Shown: positions 15,878 through 24,064 of the stretch, in pieces
How positions within the stretch are numbered: the stretch's first letter is position 1
Layout: each line of letters opens with the position of its first letter
Source: Flavobacterium gillisiae
GTDB lineage: Bacteria; Bacteroidota; Bacteroidia; Flavobacteriales; Flavobacteriaceae
Length of the DNA stretch: 64,000 bases
Assembly: GCF_900107635.1 (NCBI RefSeq)
Contig: NZ_FNRD01000002.1
Span: 1-64,000 of the forward strand
Reading direction: 5' to 3'
Program-made: the position numbers and the translations under genes
The notes under the pieces: generated by a model
What the model was told of the DNA's origin: nothing
Databases searched by the model: none
The model's input: only the letters and a program-made list of their open reading frames with translations

Positions 15878-16889
15878 TAGTGTCTATTTTTAGTTCAACT
15901 CTAAAGGTATTATTATTTTCGTTTATTTCTAACAAATGTGTATTTTCATACAATAAATTTAATCTCTTTTGAACATTCACAATTCCTATTCCACCAACAG
16001 CATCTTGAATCTTAGGCCCTTTTCTAAAACTATTTTCAACAACAAAATGAATGCTCTTTTTTGTAGAACGCAAATCAATCGTGATGAAAGCTTCTTCTAT
16101 ATTTTCAATATTACTATGTTTAAAAGCATTTTCTACAAACGGAATAAGCAACATTGGCGCGATTTGCAATCCTTCATTCTCAATTGAAAAACTAGTTTTA
16201 AGCGGATAGTTTTTACTGCTTTTGAGTAAAAATAATTTAATAAAATCCTGGATATAAGTTATTTCTTTTTCAATAGAAACTAATGGCTTTTCGCAATCAT
16301 ATAAAACATAACGAAGCATATCTGATAAATACAAAATAGATTCTTGGGCTTTACTAGAATCAATGATTGAAAGCGAATAAATATTATTCAAGGAATTGAA
16401 TAGAAAATGGGGATTAATTTGAGATTTTAAAAATTTCAATTCATTTTCGATATTCGCCGTTTTACTTAAAATTAAGGCTTCCTCCTTCTTTTGTGCGAAA
16501 GAAAATGTTTCTAAAAAAATAGCTAAAATATAAGAGACGCTTAGTAAAAGCATATTTATCAATATGGGAGTAGGTAGATTTTTACGACCACCTCTTGGTG
16601 GTGGTGGACGCATTCCTAGATCTTGCACATGTTGTACTATACTTCCCGAAACATACGCACAGAAGATTAAAAGCACTAATGAAACTAAAGTGAATAGCAA
16701 ATATTTCTTTCTAAAAAGAAGCCTCGGAGCAAGAACAAAAACAAGTCCTACAATTAATAATGATTGACAAATATACGCGAGGTAGTTATCTCTAAAAAAG
16801 CGCACAAAATCACTTTGGGTTAAACCCACCATGATCCAAACAGTAGCCCATAAAAAAAGCTGAAAAACGGTTCTATTAGTTCTATTCAT
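15870..16889 (-). CDS. LytS-type sensor histidine kinase
   Basis: A 339-residue membrane kinase. The N-terminal ~140 residues hold four hydrophobic segments (near 8-28, 33-55, 60-85 and 108-130). Residues ~150-339 are a His_kinase/HATPase module with the SQINPHFLFNSLNNIYSL phosphoacceptor motif, the N-box PFVENAFKHS and the G-box GGIGIVNVQKRL. No periplasmic sensor domain is present, so the signal is sensed in or near the membrane. The start at 16889 is preferred over 16931 because the upstream in-frame extension lacks family similarity. It is the first gene of a two-gene operon with the regulator, and is divergent from the EF-hand operon. Confidence 0.93.
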   Translation of the reverse strand: MNRTNRTVFQLFLWATVWIMVGLTQSDFVRFFRDNYLAYICQSLLIVGLVFVLAPRLLFRKKYLLFTLVSLVLLIFCAYVSGSIVQHVQDLGMRPPPPRGGRKNLPTPILINMLLLSVSYILAIFLETFSFAQKKEEALILSKTANIENELKFLKSQINPHFLFNSLNNIYSLSIIDSSKAQESILYLSDMLRYVLYDCEKPLVSIEKEITYIQDFIKLFLLKSSKNYPLKTSFSIENEGLQIAPMLLIPFVENAFKHSNIENIEEAFITIDLRSTKKSIHFVVENSFRKGPKIQDAVGGIGIVNVQKRLNLLYENTHLLEINENNNTFRVELKIDTNA

Positions 16890-16977
16890 AGTACAAATAA
16901 AATAAAAATTAACCAATCTCAAAAAAAGCACTTTTTAATCCCTTGAAAACGAATACTCATACACCTAAGCAGAGCCT

Positions 16978-17009
16978 TTCACTGAAAACTATCTGGCATT
17001 CACTGAAAA
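16978..17009 (+). promoter_or_regulatory. Probable LytTR-binding direct repeats
   Basis: TTCACTGAAAA occurs at 16978-16988 and again at 16999-17009, 21 bp apart start to start. This is the geometry expected for a LytTR dimer (two ~9-bp direct repeats with a 12-13 bp spacer). A promoter-like CATCTTTG lies at 17036-17043 before the EF-hand gene, so the repeats would sit about 40-70 bp upstream of its start site, a normal activator position. The regulator gene is next door. Confidence 0.65.
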
Positions 17010-17066
17010 TAAAAAAAAAGCATTGTTAATTAGTTCATCTTTGTACTTAATAAAAAACACGAAATC

Positions 17067-17354
17067 ATGAAAAATAAAATGATTAGCAAAATATCATACA
17101 GCATTTTTATGATACTAGCAGGAACAGTTTTAATTTACGCACAACCACCTCGCGGACAAGAAGGAAAAAAACCACCTACGGCAGAGCAACTCATGAAAGA
17201 GATGGATGCTAATAAAGATGGAAAACTAGCGCTAGCAGAGTTGAAAGGCCCAATTAAAGAGGATTTCAAAAAAATTGACCTCAATAAAGATGGTTTTTTA
17301 AGCCTAGAAGAACTCAAAAAAGCACCTAAACCAGAGCGAAAAGAAAGACCCTAA
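17067..17354 (+). CDS. Small exported EF-hand protein
   Basis: A 95-residue protein with a signal peptide (hydrophobic 9-24, cleavage probably after the Ala in IYAQ). Two EF-hand loops are intact: Asp47-Asn49-Asp51-Lys53-Glu58 and Asp71-Asn73-Asp75-Phe77-Glu82. The rest is Lys/Pro/Glu-rich. It should bind calcium or another divalent ion in the periplasm. It is the first gene of an exported-protein operon, followed after 27 bases by the YHYH lipoprotein, and is likely controlled by the adjacent LytTR system through the repeats at 16978-17009. Confidence 0.85.
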   Translation: MKNKMISKISYSIFMILAGTVLIYAQPPRGQEGKKPPTAEQLMKEMDANKDGKLALAELKGPIKEDFKKIDLNKDGFLSLEELKKAPKPERKERP

Positions 17355-17381
17355 TACCATCCAAATTTAAATTATATTCCA

Positions 17382-18155
17382 ATGAAAAACAGAAATCACA
17401 AAATCAAATTAAGTCTTGCTATTTGCACCGTTATTAGCATATTCGCATGTTCGAAAGACGAAACGACGACTAACAAAGATACAACAACCACAACAACAGG
17501 CGTTCCTGTTACAAGTGTAGTACAATCAAAATATACAAGCGCGGTAACAATTTCGACAAGCGGTAACAGTATCACATTAAAATCTAATGGAACACCAGAC
17601 CACGTTTCACCCTATTATGGTGTTGGACATGCTTTGTATGAAGCACAAATGGCTGGTTCAACGCTTAATCCCGGAACTATTGGAGTTCAAAATTATGCAA
17701 TGACGATTCCTACAAATCCTGTAGAAGCAACAACCAAAGAAGTTACAGCATTAGGAGCAATTGGTATGGCGTTGAATGGCGTTCCAATCTATAATGATAG
17801 AGAAGGTGGAAATGTACCTGTAGACGCAGGTGTACTTGGTTCTTTTGATAGAGCAGGTGCTCACCCTGGACCTGGAAATACTTATCATTACCATTGTACT
17901 GGCGATTTTATGGGGAATGATGATGCAAAATTAATAGGATTTTTAAGAGACGGCTTTCCCATTTATGCAAGAAAGGATATGGACGGTAGTTACCCTTCAA
18001 ATTTAGATGCAAATGGTGGTCATATAGGAATAACAGCAGATTTTTCTACGGCTATCTATCATTATCACGCTAGCAATACAGCCTATTTAGGTAGTAGGTT
18101 TTACATCTTAAAATCAGGAAGTTACAATGGTACAAAAGGAACATTTACTCAATAA
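17382..18155 (+). CDS. YHYH-domain lipoprotein
   Basis: A 257-residue lipoprotein. The signal ends in the lipobox IFAC (Cys24), followed by a Thr-rich linker and then the YHYH domain, with two copies of the name-giving motif: TYHYHCTGD near residue 168 and IYHYHAS near 227. Conserved GMALNGVPIYN and DGFPIYARKDMDG stretches lie around them. The paired His clusters suggest a metal site, but the family's activity is not established. Its 3' end overlaps the start of the MORN gene by 29 bases. Confidence 0.85.
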   Translation: MKNRNHKIKLSLAICTVISIFACSKDETTTNKDTTTTTTGVPVTSVVQSKYTSAVTISTSGNSITLKSNGTPDHVSPYYGVGHALYEAQMAGSTLNPGTIGVQNYAMTIPTNPVEATTKEVTALGAIGMALNGVPIYNDREGGNVPVDAGVLGSFDRAGAHPGPGNTYHYHCTGDFMGNDDAKLIGFLRDGFPIYARKDMDGSYPSNLDANGGHIGITADFSTAIYHYHASNTAYLGSRFYILKSGSYNGTKGTFTQ

Positions 18156-18762
18156 ATTTATTATTTTATTGTTTTGTCAACTTATATTTAGTTGTTCAGA
18201 AACAGTGAATAAAAAATCAAATAACGTTTTTGAAAAAGTTGATATTTCGCAAGTGCCAAATACTTCGATTTTTTTAAATGACAACAAACTGAAATTAGAG
18301 AACGGGGTTTATTATTTTAATAATAAGCCCTATTCAGGTTTCATAAAAGAAATTTATAAAAACGATACAGTAAAAAGTTTTGCCTCTTATTATCAAGGAA
18401 GGCAACACGGAACGACCAAAACTTTTTTTGAAAATGGAAAGCTGGAAACAGAACGAAATTATAAAAACGGTATTGGCTACGGACGACACTATGGCTATTG
18501 GGAAAATGGCAATATGAAATTTGATTTTTCTTATTTCAATGACAAACGTGAAGGCATGCAAAAACAATGGTATGAAAGCGGAAGTCCCTACTGTTTTTTA
18601 ATGTATAAAAATGATAATGAAGACGGAATGCAAAATGCGTGGCGCGAAAACGGAAAACCATACATCAGCTATGAAGCCAAAGACGGACGTCGATATGGTT
18701 TGCAAAAATCAAACTTGTGTTATACGCTCAAAGATCAAAAACTAAAAGAAAAATCCAAATGA
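18127..18762 (+). CDS. MORN-repeat lipoprotein
   Basis: A 211-residue protein with a lipoprotein signal (lipobox IFSC near residue 24). Residues ~75-190 contain at least four MORN-variant repeats of the form ENGKxxxxxxYKNGxxxGxxxxYWENGN, spaced ~22-24 residues apart. These repeats form extended beta surfaces and are often membrane- or protein-binding. The gene overlaps the preceding YHYH gene by 29 bases in another frame and shares an ATGA overlap with the SCO1 gene that follows. The whole set is therefore translationally coupled. Specific function unknown. Confidence 0.8.
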   Translation: MVQKEHLLNKFIILLFCQLIFSCSETVNKKSNNVFEKVDISQVPNTSIFLNDNKLKLENGVYYFNNKPYSGFIKEIYKNDTVKSFASYYQGRQHGTTKTFFENGKLETERNYKNGIGYGRHYGYWENGNMKFDFSYFNDKREGMQKQWYESGSPYCFLMYKNDNEDGMQNAWRENGKPYISYEAKDGRRYGLQKSNLCYTLKDQKLKEKSK

Positions 18763-19385
18763 AATTAAAATATTGCGTCGTCGTATTGCTAGGTGTTTTG
18801 GTGATTTCTTGTCAAGAAAAAACCAGAAAATTACCCTATTACAAATCATCTGATTTTGTACCTGTTTGGGAATCTCCAAAAGTGGAGTCGTTTCATAAAA
18901 TTCGTCCTTTTAATTTAGTAGACCAAGAAGGAAAAGCGTTTTCAGAGAAAAATCTAGAAGGAAAAATTACTGTAGTAGATTTCTTTTTCACTACTTGTCC
19001 AGGAATTTGTCCAAAGATGACCAATAGCATGTCTAAAATTCAGGCTGAGTTTAAGAATGATGAACAGATACAATTGGTTTCACATTCGGTAACCCCTGAT
19101 CAAGACCCCGTTCCTGTGCTTGCGGCTTATGCAAAAAAGAAAAACATTCAATATAATAAATGGAAGCTACTTACTGGAGACAAAGAAGAAATCTATAATC
19201 TAGGACGTAAATTTTATTTTGTCGAAGAAGATTTGGGTGAAAACAACGACAGTTCTATTTTTTTGCACACAGAAAATTTTGTGTTAATTGATAAAAACAG
19301 AATTATCCGCGGTATCTACAATAGTCTTGATCCAAGTAGTATGCAATCTTTAGTGGAAGATATTAAAGTATTAGAAAAAGAGTAA
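18759..19385 (+). CDS. SCO1/SenC-family copper chaperone lipoprotein
   Basis: A 208-residue lipoprotein (lipobox VISC near residue 19) with a thioredoxin-like SCO domain. The copper ligands are present: CPGICPKM (Cys80, Cys84) and His170 in FLHTE. SCO proteins deliver copper to, or reduce, the CuA site of cytochrome oxidase. Related proteins serve general periplasmic copper or thiol handling. The start at 18759 forms an ATGA overlap with the previous stop, and the upstream in-frame ATG at 18717 would lack a proper signal peptide. It is the last gene of the operon, followed by a bidirectional terminator at 19451-19483. Confidence 0.9.
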   Translation: MKLKYCVVVLLGVLVISCQEKTRKLPYYKSSDFVPVWESPKVESFHKIRPFNLVDQEGKAFSEKNLEGKITVVDFFFTTCPGICPKMTNSMSKIQAEFKNDEQIQLVSHSVTPDQDPVPVLAAYAKKKNIQYNKWKLLTGDKEEIYNLGRKFYFVEEDLGENNDSSIFLHTENFVLIDKNRIIRGIYNSLDPSSMQSLVEDIKVLEKE

Positions 19386-19450
19386 GTAATTTACATGGAA
19401 CAGCAAGTGCTTTCCTGTTCCCATAAGGTAAACAGAAGTTAATGCTAATA

Positions 19451-19483
19451 AAAAAGGGTGTCAATAAAATTGACACCCTTTTT
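19451..19483. terminator. Bidirectional terminator between SCO1 and RRM genes
   Basis: A perfect 14-bp stem AAAAAGGGTGTCAA (19451-19464) / TTGACACCCTTTTT (19470-19483) with a 5-base loop. The A/T ends give U-tracts on both strands. It serves the two convergent genes. Confidence 0.92.
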
Positions 19484-19504
19484 GGTATATTGTAGAAAAA
19501 AATA

Positions 19505-19867
19505 TTAATATCCTCCTCTGTTTCCACCACCACGGTTTTCTCCACCACGGCTGTTTCCACCACCATAACCACCGCGTGAATCTCCACCACGACTGTTATT
19601 GTTAAAACTTCTTCTTTCTCCTTCTGGTTTTGGCTCAGATTTGTTAACCACAATTGCACGTCCTTGAACAGTTGCACCGTTCAATTCATCAATCGCTTTT
19701 TGAGCTTCATCATCATTTGTCATTTCAACAAAACCGAATCCTTTACTTCTTCCAGTAAATTTATCAGTAATAATTTTTACAGAATCAACTGCACCATAAG
19801 CCTCGAAAGACTCTCTTAAATCTGCTTCCTCAATACTGAATGGAAGGCTTCCAACAAAAATATTCAT
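19505..19867 (-). CDS. Glycine-rich RRM RNA-binding protein
   Basis: A 120-residue protein. Residues 1-80 form one RNA-recognition motif with RNP2 (MNIFVGSLP, starting at residue 1) and RNP1 (RSKGFGFVEM near residues 41-50). Residues ~85-120 are an Arg/Gly/Asn-rich tail with RGG-type repeats. Such proteins are common cold-induced or housekeeping RNA chaperones in Bacteroidota and cyanobacteria. Monocistronic, with a -7 box at 19891-19898. The overlapping open frame in the opposite phase is a low-complexity shadow of the RGG tail. Confidence 0.93.
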   Translation of the reverse strand: MNIFVGSLPFSIEEADLRESFEAYGAVDSVKIITDKFTGRSKGFGFVEMTNDDEAQKAIDELNGATVQGRAIVVNKSEPKPEGERRSFNNNSRGGDSRGGYGGGNSRGGENRGGGNRGGY

Positions 19868-19890
19868 ATGTACTTATTTATAATATGCAA

Positions 19891-19898
19891 CAAATATA
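19891..19898 (-). promoter_or_regulatory. -7 box of the RRM gene
   Basis: The minus strand reads TATATTTG, 24 bases before the start codon. No TTG at the standard distance. Confidence 0.5.
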
Positions 19899-20015
19899 CT
19901 CCAATTTTTTTATAACCCACTATAAATTAGCTTATTTATGTTTTTATTTTATTTCGAAAACACATAAAAAAACATAAAGTGCACTAATATAGGGATACAA
20001 TATCCACCCTCTTCC

Positions 20016-20501
20016 TTAATTTGCTGATGCTTGCGCAATTAACGGCACCTTATAAAAAACTCCTTGTTGAAAATTCAAAAGCGGTCCCGCCAATGGATTA
20101 TTGTAACTATTCTCCGCGTTAAATTTAAAAGTACCTGACACTGTACTATTAATGAGATCATATTCTGTTATTACAATCTGACCGTCTCCTTTCCCTATAC
20201 CAGTAGCAAAAGTTAATGTACCATTAGCATCTGTTAACACGTATATAGCAGATTTACTATCGCTGGTTCCCAATAAATAGGTTCCCTTAGCGGTCGAAGT
20301 CGTTTTCAACGTAATTATTTCATTTCCTGAATAGCCCTTAATGACTAGAGATCCATTACTACCTAAAGTAGCTGTAGACACTATAGCTCTCCAAAAGACA
20401 TTGTCTTTTATTCCTTGAAACGAAGGATTATTAAACCTTACATCTTCCTGACAGGAGACTAAAGTAAAAAGCACGATAATAAAAAGAAAAGATTTTTTCA
20501 T
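20016..20501 (-). CDS. DUF6252-type lipoprotein
   Basis: A 161-residue lipoprotein: signal peptide MKKSFLFIIVLFTLVSC with lipobox LVSC (Cys17). The mature part is all-beta and starts with a FxGIKDNVFWRA-like stretch, then GSLVIKGYSGNEIITL and SGTFKF, matching the DUF6252 pattern of Bacteroidota lipoproteins. It is probably anchored in the outer membrane, function unknown. The start at 20501 is chosen because a -7 box at 20522-20529 would place transcription start near 20517, downstream of the longer in-frame ATG at 20534. Confidence 0.75.
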   Translation of the reverse strand: MKKSFLFIIVLFTLVSCQEDVRFNNPSFQGIKDNVFWRAIVSTATLGSNGSLVIKGYSGNEIITLKTTSTAKGTYLLGTSDSKSAIYVLTDANGTLTFATGIGKGDGQIVITEYDLINSTVSGTFKFNAENSYNNPLAGPLLNFQQGVFYKVPLIAQASAN

Positions 20502-20521
20502 AAAATAAGTCTTTAAACAAA

Positions 20522-20529
20522 CAAAAGTA
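20522..20529 (-). promoter_or_regulatory. -7 box of the DUF6252 lipoprotein gene
   Basis: The minus strand reads TACTTTTG, 21 bases before the chosen start codon, and helps decide it. No spaced TTG. Confidence 0.45.
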
Positions 20530-20620
20530 TGCAATTGACAGATAAATACACCCTATTATTACAAATAAAATATAGCAAAAAACAGCATAACATATTCTAA
20601 TTCATAATAATAACAAGCTA

Positions 20621-20651
20621 TTGGCATATTAAAATAAATAGTATATCTTTG
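20621..20651 (+). promoter_or_regulatory. Promoter of rpsP-rimM
   Basis: TTG (20621-20623), 20 bases, TATCTTTG (20644-20651). It is about 50 bases before the rpsP start. Confidence 0.7.
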
Positions 20652-20701
20652 CACCCTTAATTAACAGAGGTCGAGTACCTCAAAATTTAATCATTTAGAT
20701 T

Positions 20702-21265
20702 ATGTCAGTAAAAATTAGATTACAAAGACACGGTAAAAAAGGAAAACCTTTTTACTGGGTTGTAGCAGCAGATGCTCGCTCAAAAAGAGACGGTAAATAC
20801 TTAGAGAAAATCGGTACTTACAATCCAAACACAAACCCAGCAACTATCGACTTAAACCTTGATAGTGCAGTTAGATGGTTGCACAATGGTGCTCAACCAA
20901 CAGAAACTGCTAAAGCAATTCTTTCTTACAAAGGAGCTTTATTGAAACATCACCTTGATGGTGGTATTCGTAAAGGTGCCTTAACTCAAGAACAAGCTGA
21001 TGCAAAATTAGCTACTTGGTTAGAAGCTAAAACTGGAACAGTTGACGCTAAGAAAGATGGTCTAACTAAAGCGCAAGCTGATGTTAAAGCAAAAGCTTTC
21101 AAAGCAGAACAAGATGTAAACGCAAAACGTTTAGCTGCTGCAGCTAAAGCGGAGGCGGATGCTATTGCAGCTGCTGCTCCTGCTGTTGAAGAAGTTGCTG
21201 AAGTTGAAGCTTCAACTGAAGAAACTCCTGCTGCAGAAGAAAACAACGAAGAAACTCAAGCATAA
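20702..21265 (+). CDS. rpsP: 30S ribosomal protein S16 with long C-terminal extension
   Basis: A 187-residue protein. Residues 1-80 are the canonical S16 domain (MSVKIRLQRHGKKGKPFYWVV start, then GKYLEKIGTYNP). The remaining ~105 residues form a Lys/Ala-rich helix-like segment and an Ala/Glu-rich acidic tail, about doubling the usual 80-90 residue length. Such extensions are seen in Flavobacteriia. The protein binds 16S rRNA early in 30S assembly. It is followed after 14 bases by rimM, the usual pairing. Confidence 0.97.
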   Translation: MSVKIRLQRHGKKGKPFYWVVAADARSKRDGKYLEKIGTYNPNTNPATIDLNLDSAVRWLHNGAQPTETAKAILSYKGALLKHHLDGGIRKGALTQEQADAKLATWLEAKTGTVDAKKDGLTKAQADVKAKAFKAEQDVNAKRLAAAAKAEADAIAAAAPAVEEVAEVEASTEETPAAEENNEETQA

Positions 21266-21279
21266 ATTTATAAGCGAAG

Positions 21280-21804
21280 ATGCGTAAAGAAGATTGTTTC
21301 TACTTAGGTAAAATCGCCAAAAAATTTAGTTTTAAAGGGGAAGTCCTTGCCTATTTAGACACGGATGAACCAGAGTTATACGAAAACTTGGAATCAGTGT
21401 TTGTTGAATGCAACAAACACTTGGTTCCTTTTTTTATTGAAAATAGCTCTTTGCACAAAAACGATTTCCTAAGAATTCGTTTTGAAGACATGAATACTGA
21501 AGAAGATGCCGATGCCATTATGGGTAACGACATCTATCTCCCTCTAAATATGTTGCCAAAACTAAGCGGTAACAAATTCTACTATCACGAAGTTATTGGC
21601 TTTGAAGTTGAAGACAAACGCCTTGGTGTTGTTGGAAAAATCGAATCTATAAATGACTCCACTGCTCAACCACTTTTTGAAGTTTTAAACGGCGATGTTG
21701 AAATTCTGATTCCAATGATTGACCATTTCCTTATCAAAATTGACAGAGAAAATAAAAAAGTCATCATGGATCTTCCAGAAGGACTTATTGAAATGTACCT
21801 ATAG
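21280..21804 (+). CDS. rimM: 16S rRNA processing protein RimM
   Basis: A 174-residue ribosome-maturation factor. The N-terminal domain has FYLGKIAKKFSFKGEVLAYL, and the C-terminal PRC-barrel region shows YYHEVIGFEV and LIPMIDHFLIKID. It helps assemble the 30S head, acting on the region near S19, and in most bacteria is co-transcribed with rpsP as here. trmD and rplS, which follow in many bacteria, are not present. trmN6 comes next after a 94-base gap. Confidence 0.95.
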   Translation: MRKEDCFYLGKIAKKFSFKGEVLAYLDTDEPELYENLESVFVECNKHLVPFFIENSSLHKNDFLRIRFEDMNTEEDADAIMGNDIYLPLNMLPKLSGNKFYYHEVIGFEVEDKRLGVVGKIESINDSTAQPLFEVLNGDVEILIPMIDHFLIKIDRENKKVIMDLPEGLIEMYL

Positions 21805-21815
21805 AGTGAATTTTT

Positions 21816-21845
21816 GAACCATTAAGAAATTAAGGTTCATTAAGT
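21816..21845. repeat. ACCATTAAG-type dispersed repeat, copy 1
   Basis: GAACCATTAAGAAATTAAGG followed by TTCATTAAG. The same wording recurs at 51642-51668, 51752-51813, 57281-57308 and 57467-57529. It lies between rimM and trmN6. Confidence 0.6.
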
Positions 21846-21898
21846 TTTTTCCATACCCCTATTAATTTCTTACTGGTTTAATCTTTAAAATCTTCGTT

Positions 21899-22612
21899 TT
21901 GTCTAAATTCCAATTCAAACAATTTACTGTAGAACAAGATCGCTGTGCCATGAAAATTGGAACTGATGGTGTCTTATTAGGCGCTTGGACTCCAACAACC
22001 AACAATCCGTCTAGCATTTTAGATATTGGCGCAGGTACAGGAATAATTGCTTTGATGCTTGCCCAACGAAGCAATGCTGAACAAATTGACGCTTTAGAAA
22101 TTGATGAAGAAGCCTACGAACAAGCGATGGATAATTTTGAAAACTCCCCTTGGAGCGATCGTTTATTCTGCTTTCATGCCGGCTTAGATGAATTTGTCGA
22201 AGAACCTGAAGACGAATATGATGTAATCGTATCTAATCCCCCATTTTATTCTGAAGACTACAAAACAGAAAGCGAACAAAGAGATTTGGCTCGTTTTCAA
22301 GACGCGCTGCCATTTGAAGATTTAATAGAAGCAGCCGATTTATTACTTTCTGAAAACGGAATATTTTCTGTTATTATTCCTTTTAAAGAAGAAGAGAATT
22401 TCGTGGCTTTAGCCAAAGAAATGGAGCTTTATCCTATAAAAATTACTCGCGTAAAAGGAACTCCAACCACCGAAATCAAACGCAGCCTGTTGGTTTTTAG
22501 CCGAAACGAAATTATAGACTTCCCTATTGACGAATTAATTATCGAAACAGCACGACATATTTACACTCCAGAATATATAGAATTGACTAAGGAGTTTTAT
22601 TTGAAGATGTAA
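21899..22612 (+). CDS. trmN6: tRNA1(Val) adenine-N6 methyltransferase
   Basis: A 237-residue class I methyltransferase. Motif I is DIGAGTGIIALML near residues 42-54, the acidic motif II is ALEIDEEA, and the catalytic NPPFY motif (N6-adenine type) is near residue 112. The N-terminal FTVEQDRCAMKIGTDGVLLGAW matches the YfiC/TrmN6 family, which modifies A37 of tRNA1(Val). The reading frame begins with TTG at 21899. No ATG or GTG precedes the conserved N-terminus, so a TTG start is the best choice. Confidence 0.9.
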   Translation: MSKFQFKQFTVEQDRCAMKIGTDGVLLGAWTPTTNNPSSILDIGAGTGIIALMLAQRSNAEQIDALEIDEEAYEQAMDNFENSPWSDRLFCFHAGLDEFVEEPEDEYDVIVSNPPFYSEDYKTESEQRDLARFQDALPFEDLIEAADLLLSENGIFSVIIPFKEEENFVALAKEMELYPIKITRVKGTPTTEIKRSLLVFSRNEIIDFPIDELIIETARHIYTPEYIELTKEFYLKM

Positions 22613-22644
22613 ATAAATTATTGGAAGCAAGCAAATATACTTTC

Positions 22645-23739
22645 TCAATACGTATTTTTATTTTCGTTAATATTAATTAATTGCGACTTAATTTCACTTG
22701 GTAAAGGATGATTTACAAGTTGGTCGTCCCAATAGTTTGACCTATAAAAACTTCTATCTTTATCAATAAATGATTTATATTTTTCAGGTATTTTATTATC
22801 TGTAATGATTTCATCTGTAATAAAAATTTCTGTTACTGTTTCTACACTATTAAACTTCCCTTTAACATTAGTTTTGATCATTTTTTTATCACTATAAAAA
22901 GTATAAGCAGGGCGCCGCGTATTTCCACTTCCTGTCCATCGTTCAATTTGTTTGCTTTTTCCGGAAAACTTCCAAAACAATATTTTTATTGCTTCGTCTC
23001 CTTCAAAACTTCTTGTCTCGCTAATCTCGGCAGGAATATTATTTTCATCATAAATAACATAACCTACCTTTTTTCCTTCATCATAAAGATCTCCCAAATT
23101 ATTTTTTATATGCTCCACTTTAAGGTAATTCTTTCCTCTTTTCAACATATCGTTTTTTGGAAGGAATGAAACACTTAAATACTCATCTAATGATGAAATC
23201 CTAATAATCCTTGATTTCTGTTTAATGCTATCTATTCTAAATGTTCTATAATTCGTAAAGAAATTTTTTACTCCAGTATCAAAGTCATTCTCTATAGTCG
23301 CATAAGGCATGTGATATTCCACTAAACCATCACCGTATTTCACTAATTTACCGTTTACCAACTGCCAACTCCTAAAAAACCCTTTTAAGGTGTAATAATC
23401 ATTTAAACCATGCGCCTTTACCACAACATCATTTAATTGTATAGCCTCATTCTTCTTTAAATAAATAAAACTAGGAACTTCATTCAAATTATATTCCAAA
23501 GAGAAATAATCAGCATTATACGCCAAGACACTTTTAATACCACCTTGTTGCAATAAATGTATATCCAAATCAAATTTCCCCGTAGCGTTAGTATTACCAA
23601 TACAACTTCCGTTTTCAGAAAAAATTTGCAATCCCACTATTGGTTTTTTACTTGATTCGTCTAAAAAAGTAACCGTAGCCTTTTGACCATAGGTATATAA
23701 ATGAATAAACAAGGAAACTAGTACCGCGAGATTTTTCAT
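22645..23739 (-). CDS. Carboxypeptidase-like regulatory domain protein
   Basis: A 364-residue exported protein. After a signal peptide (residues 1-18, ending TYGQ) comes a ~75-residue beta-sandwich typical of the CarboxypepD_reg-like domain at the front of SusC/TonB receptors (TVTFLDESSKKPIVGLQIF, then NATGKFDLD). The rest (~280 residues) is a lipid-bilayer-free region without barrel features, related to Bacteroidota proteins of unknown role. No SusC/D partner is nearby. The start at 23739 is chosen for the signal peptide. Confidence 0.65.
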   Translation of the reverse strand: MKNLAVLVSLFIHLYTYGQKATVTFLDESSKKPIVGLQIFSENGSCIGNTNATGKFDLDIHLLQQGGIKSVLAYNADYFSLEYNLNEVPSFIYLKKNEAIQLNDVVVKAHGLNDYYTLKGFFRSWQLVNGKLVKYGDGLVEYHMPYATIENDFDTGVKNFFTNYRTFRIDSIKQKSRIIRISSLDEYLSVSFLPKNDMLKRGKNYLKVEHIKNNLGDLYDEGKKVGYVIYDENNIPAEISETRSFEGDEAIKILFWKFSGKSKQIERWTGSGNTRRPAYTFYSDKKMIKTNVKGKFNSVETVTEIFITDEIITDNKIPEKYKSFIDKDRSFYRSNYWDDQLVNHPLPSEIKSQLININENKNTY

Positions 23740-23763
23740 TTTTATCAATATTAAAGATTCCAT

Positions 23764-23933
23764 TTAATAGTTTAATTTATGCCGTTTTCACATTCTAGAA
23801 AACCTCATTAAATCCATCACATTTTTTTTTCAAATCTAAACTTTGCAAAAGAAAAAAAATGTTAATTTTATAAGAAATTTACCTGCTTTATAAAAAATAT
23901 TTTCATGCTGTTTTAAAAATATAACATTTACCA
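23764..23933. other. Gene-free spacer before the glutaryl-CoA-dehydrogenase-like gene
   Basis: AT-rich, no frame, repeat or hairpin seen. The divergent promoter for the gene at 24065 follows at 23934-23965. Confidence 0.5.
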
Positions 23934-23965
23934 TTGGTTTTGTTATATTTCTTTATGTAAATTTG
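23934..23965 (+). promoter_or_regulatory. Promoter of the acyl-CoA dehydrogenase gene
   Basis: TTG (23934-23936), 21 bases, TAAATTTG (23958-23965). It leaves a leader of about 95 bases before the start codon. Confidence 0.6.
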
Positions 23966-24064
23966 TGAGGTAAAAAAGAACAATCAAGCAATTAGCCTTA
24001 ATTTTATTCTCACGAAAGAATACTATTCCTTTGCTACTGCAATACTATTATAAAAAAGCTCAAT

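Noticed and set aside
19363..19677. Open frame opposite to the RRM gene
   Set aside because: Its repeated Val/Glu composition is the complementary reading of the RGG-rich tail of the real gene.
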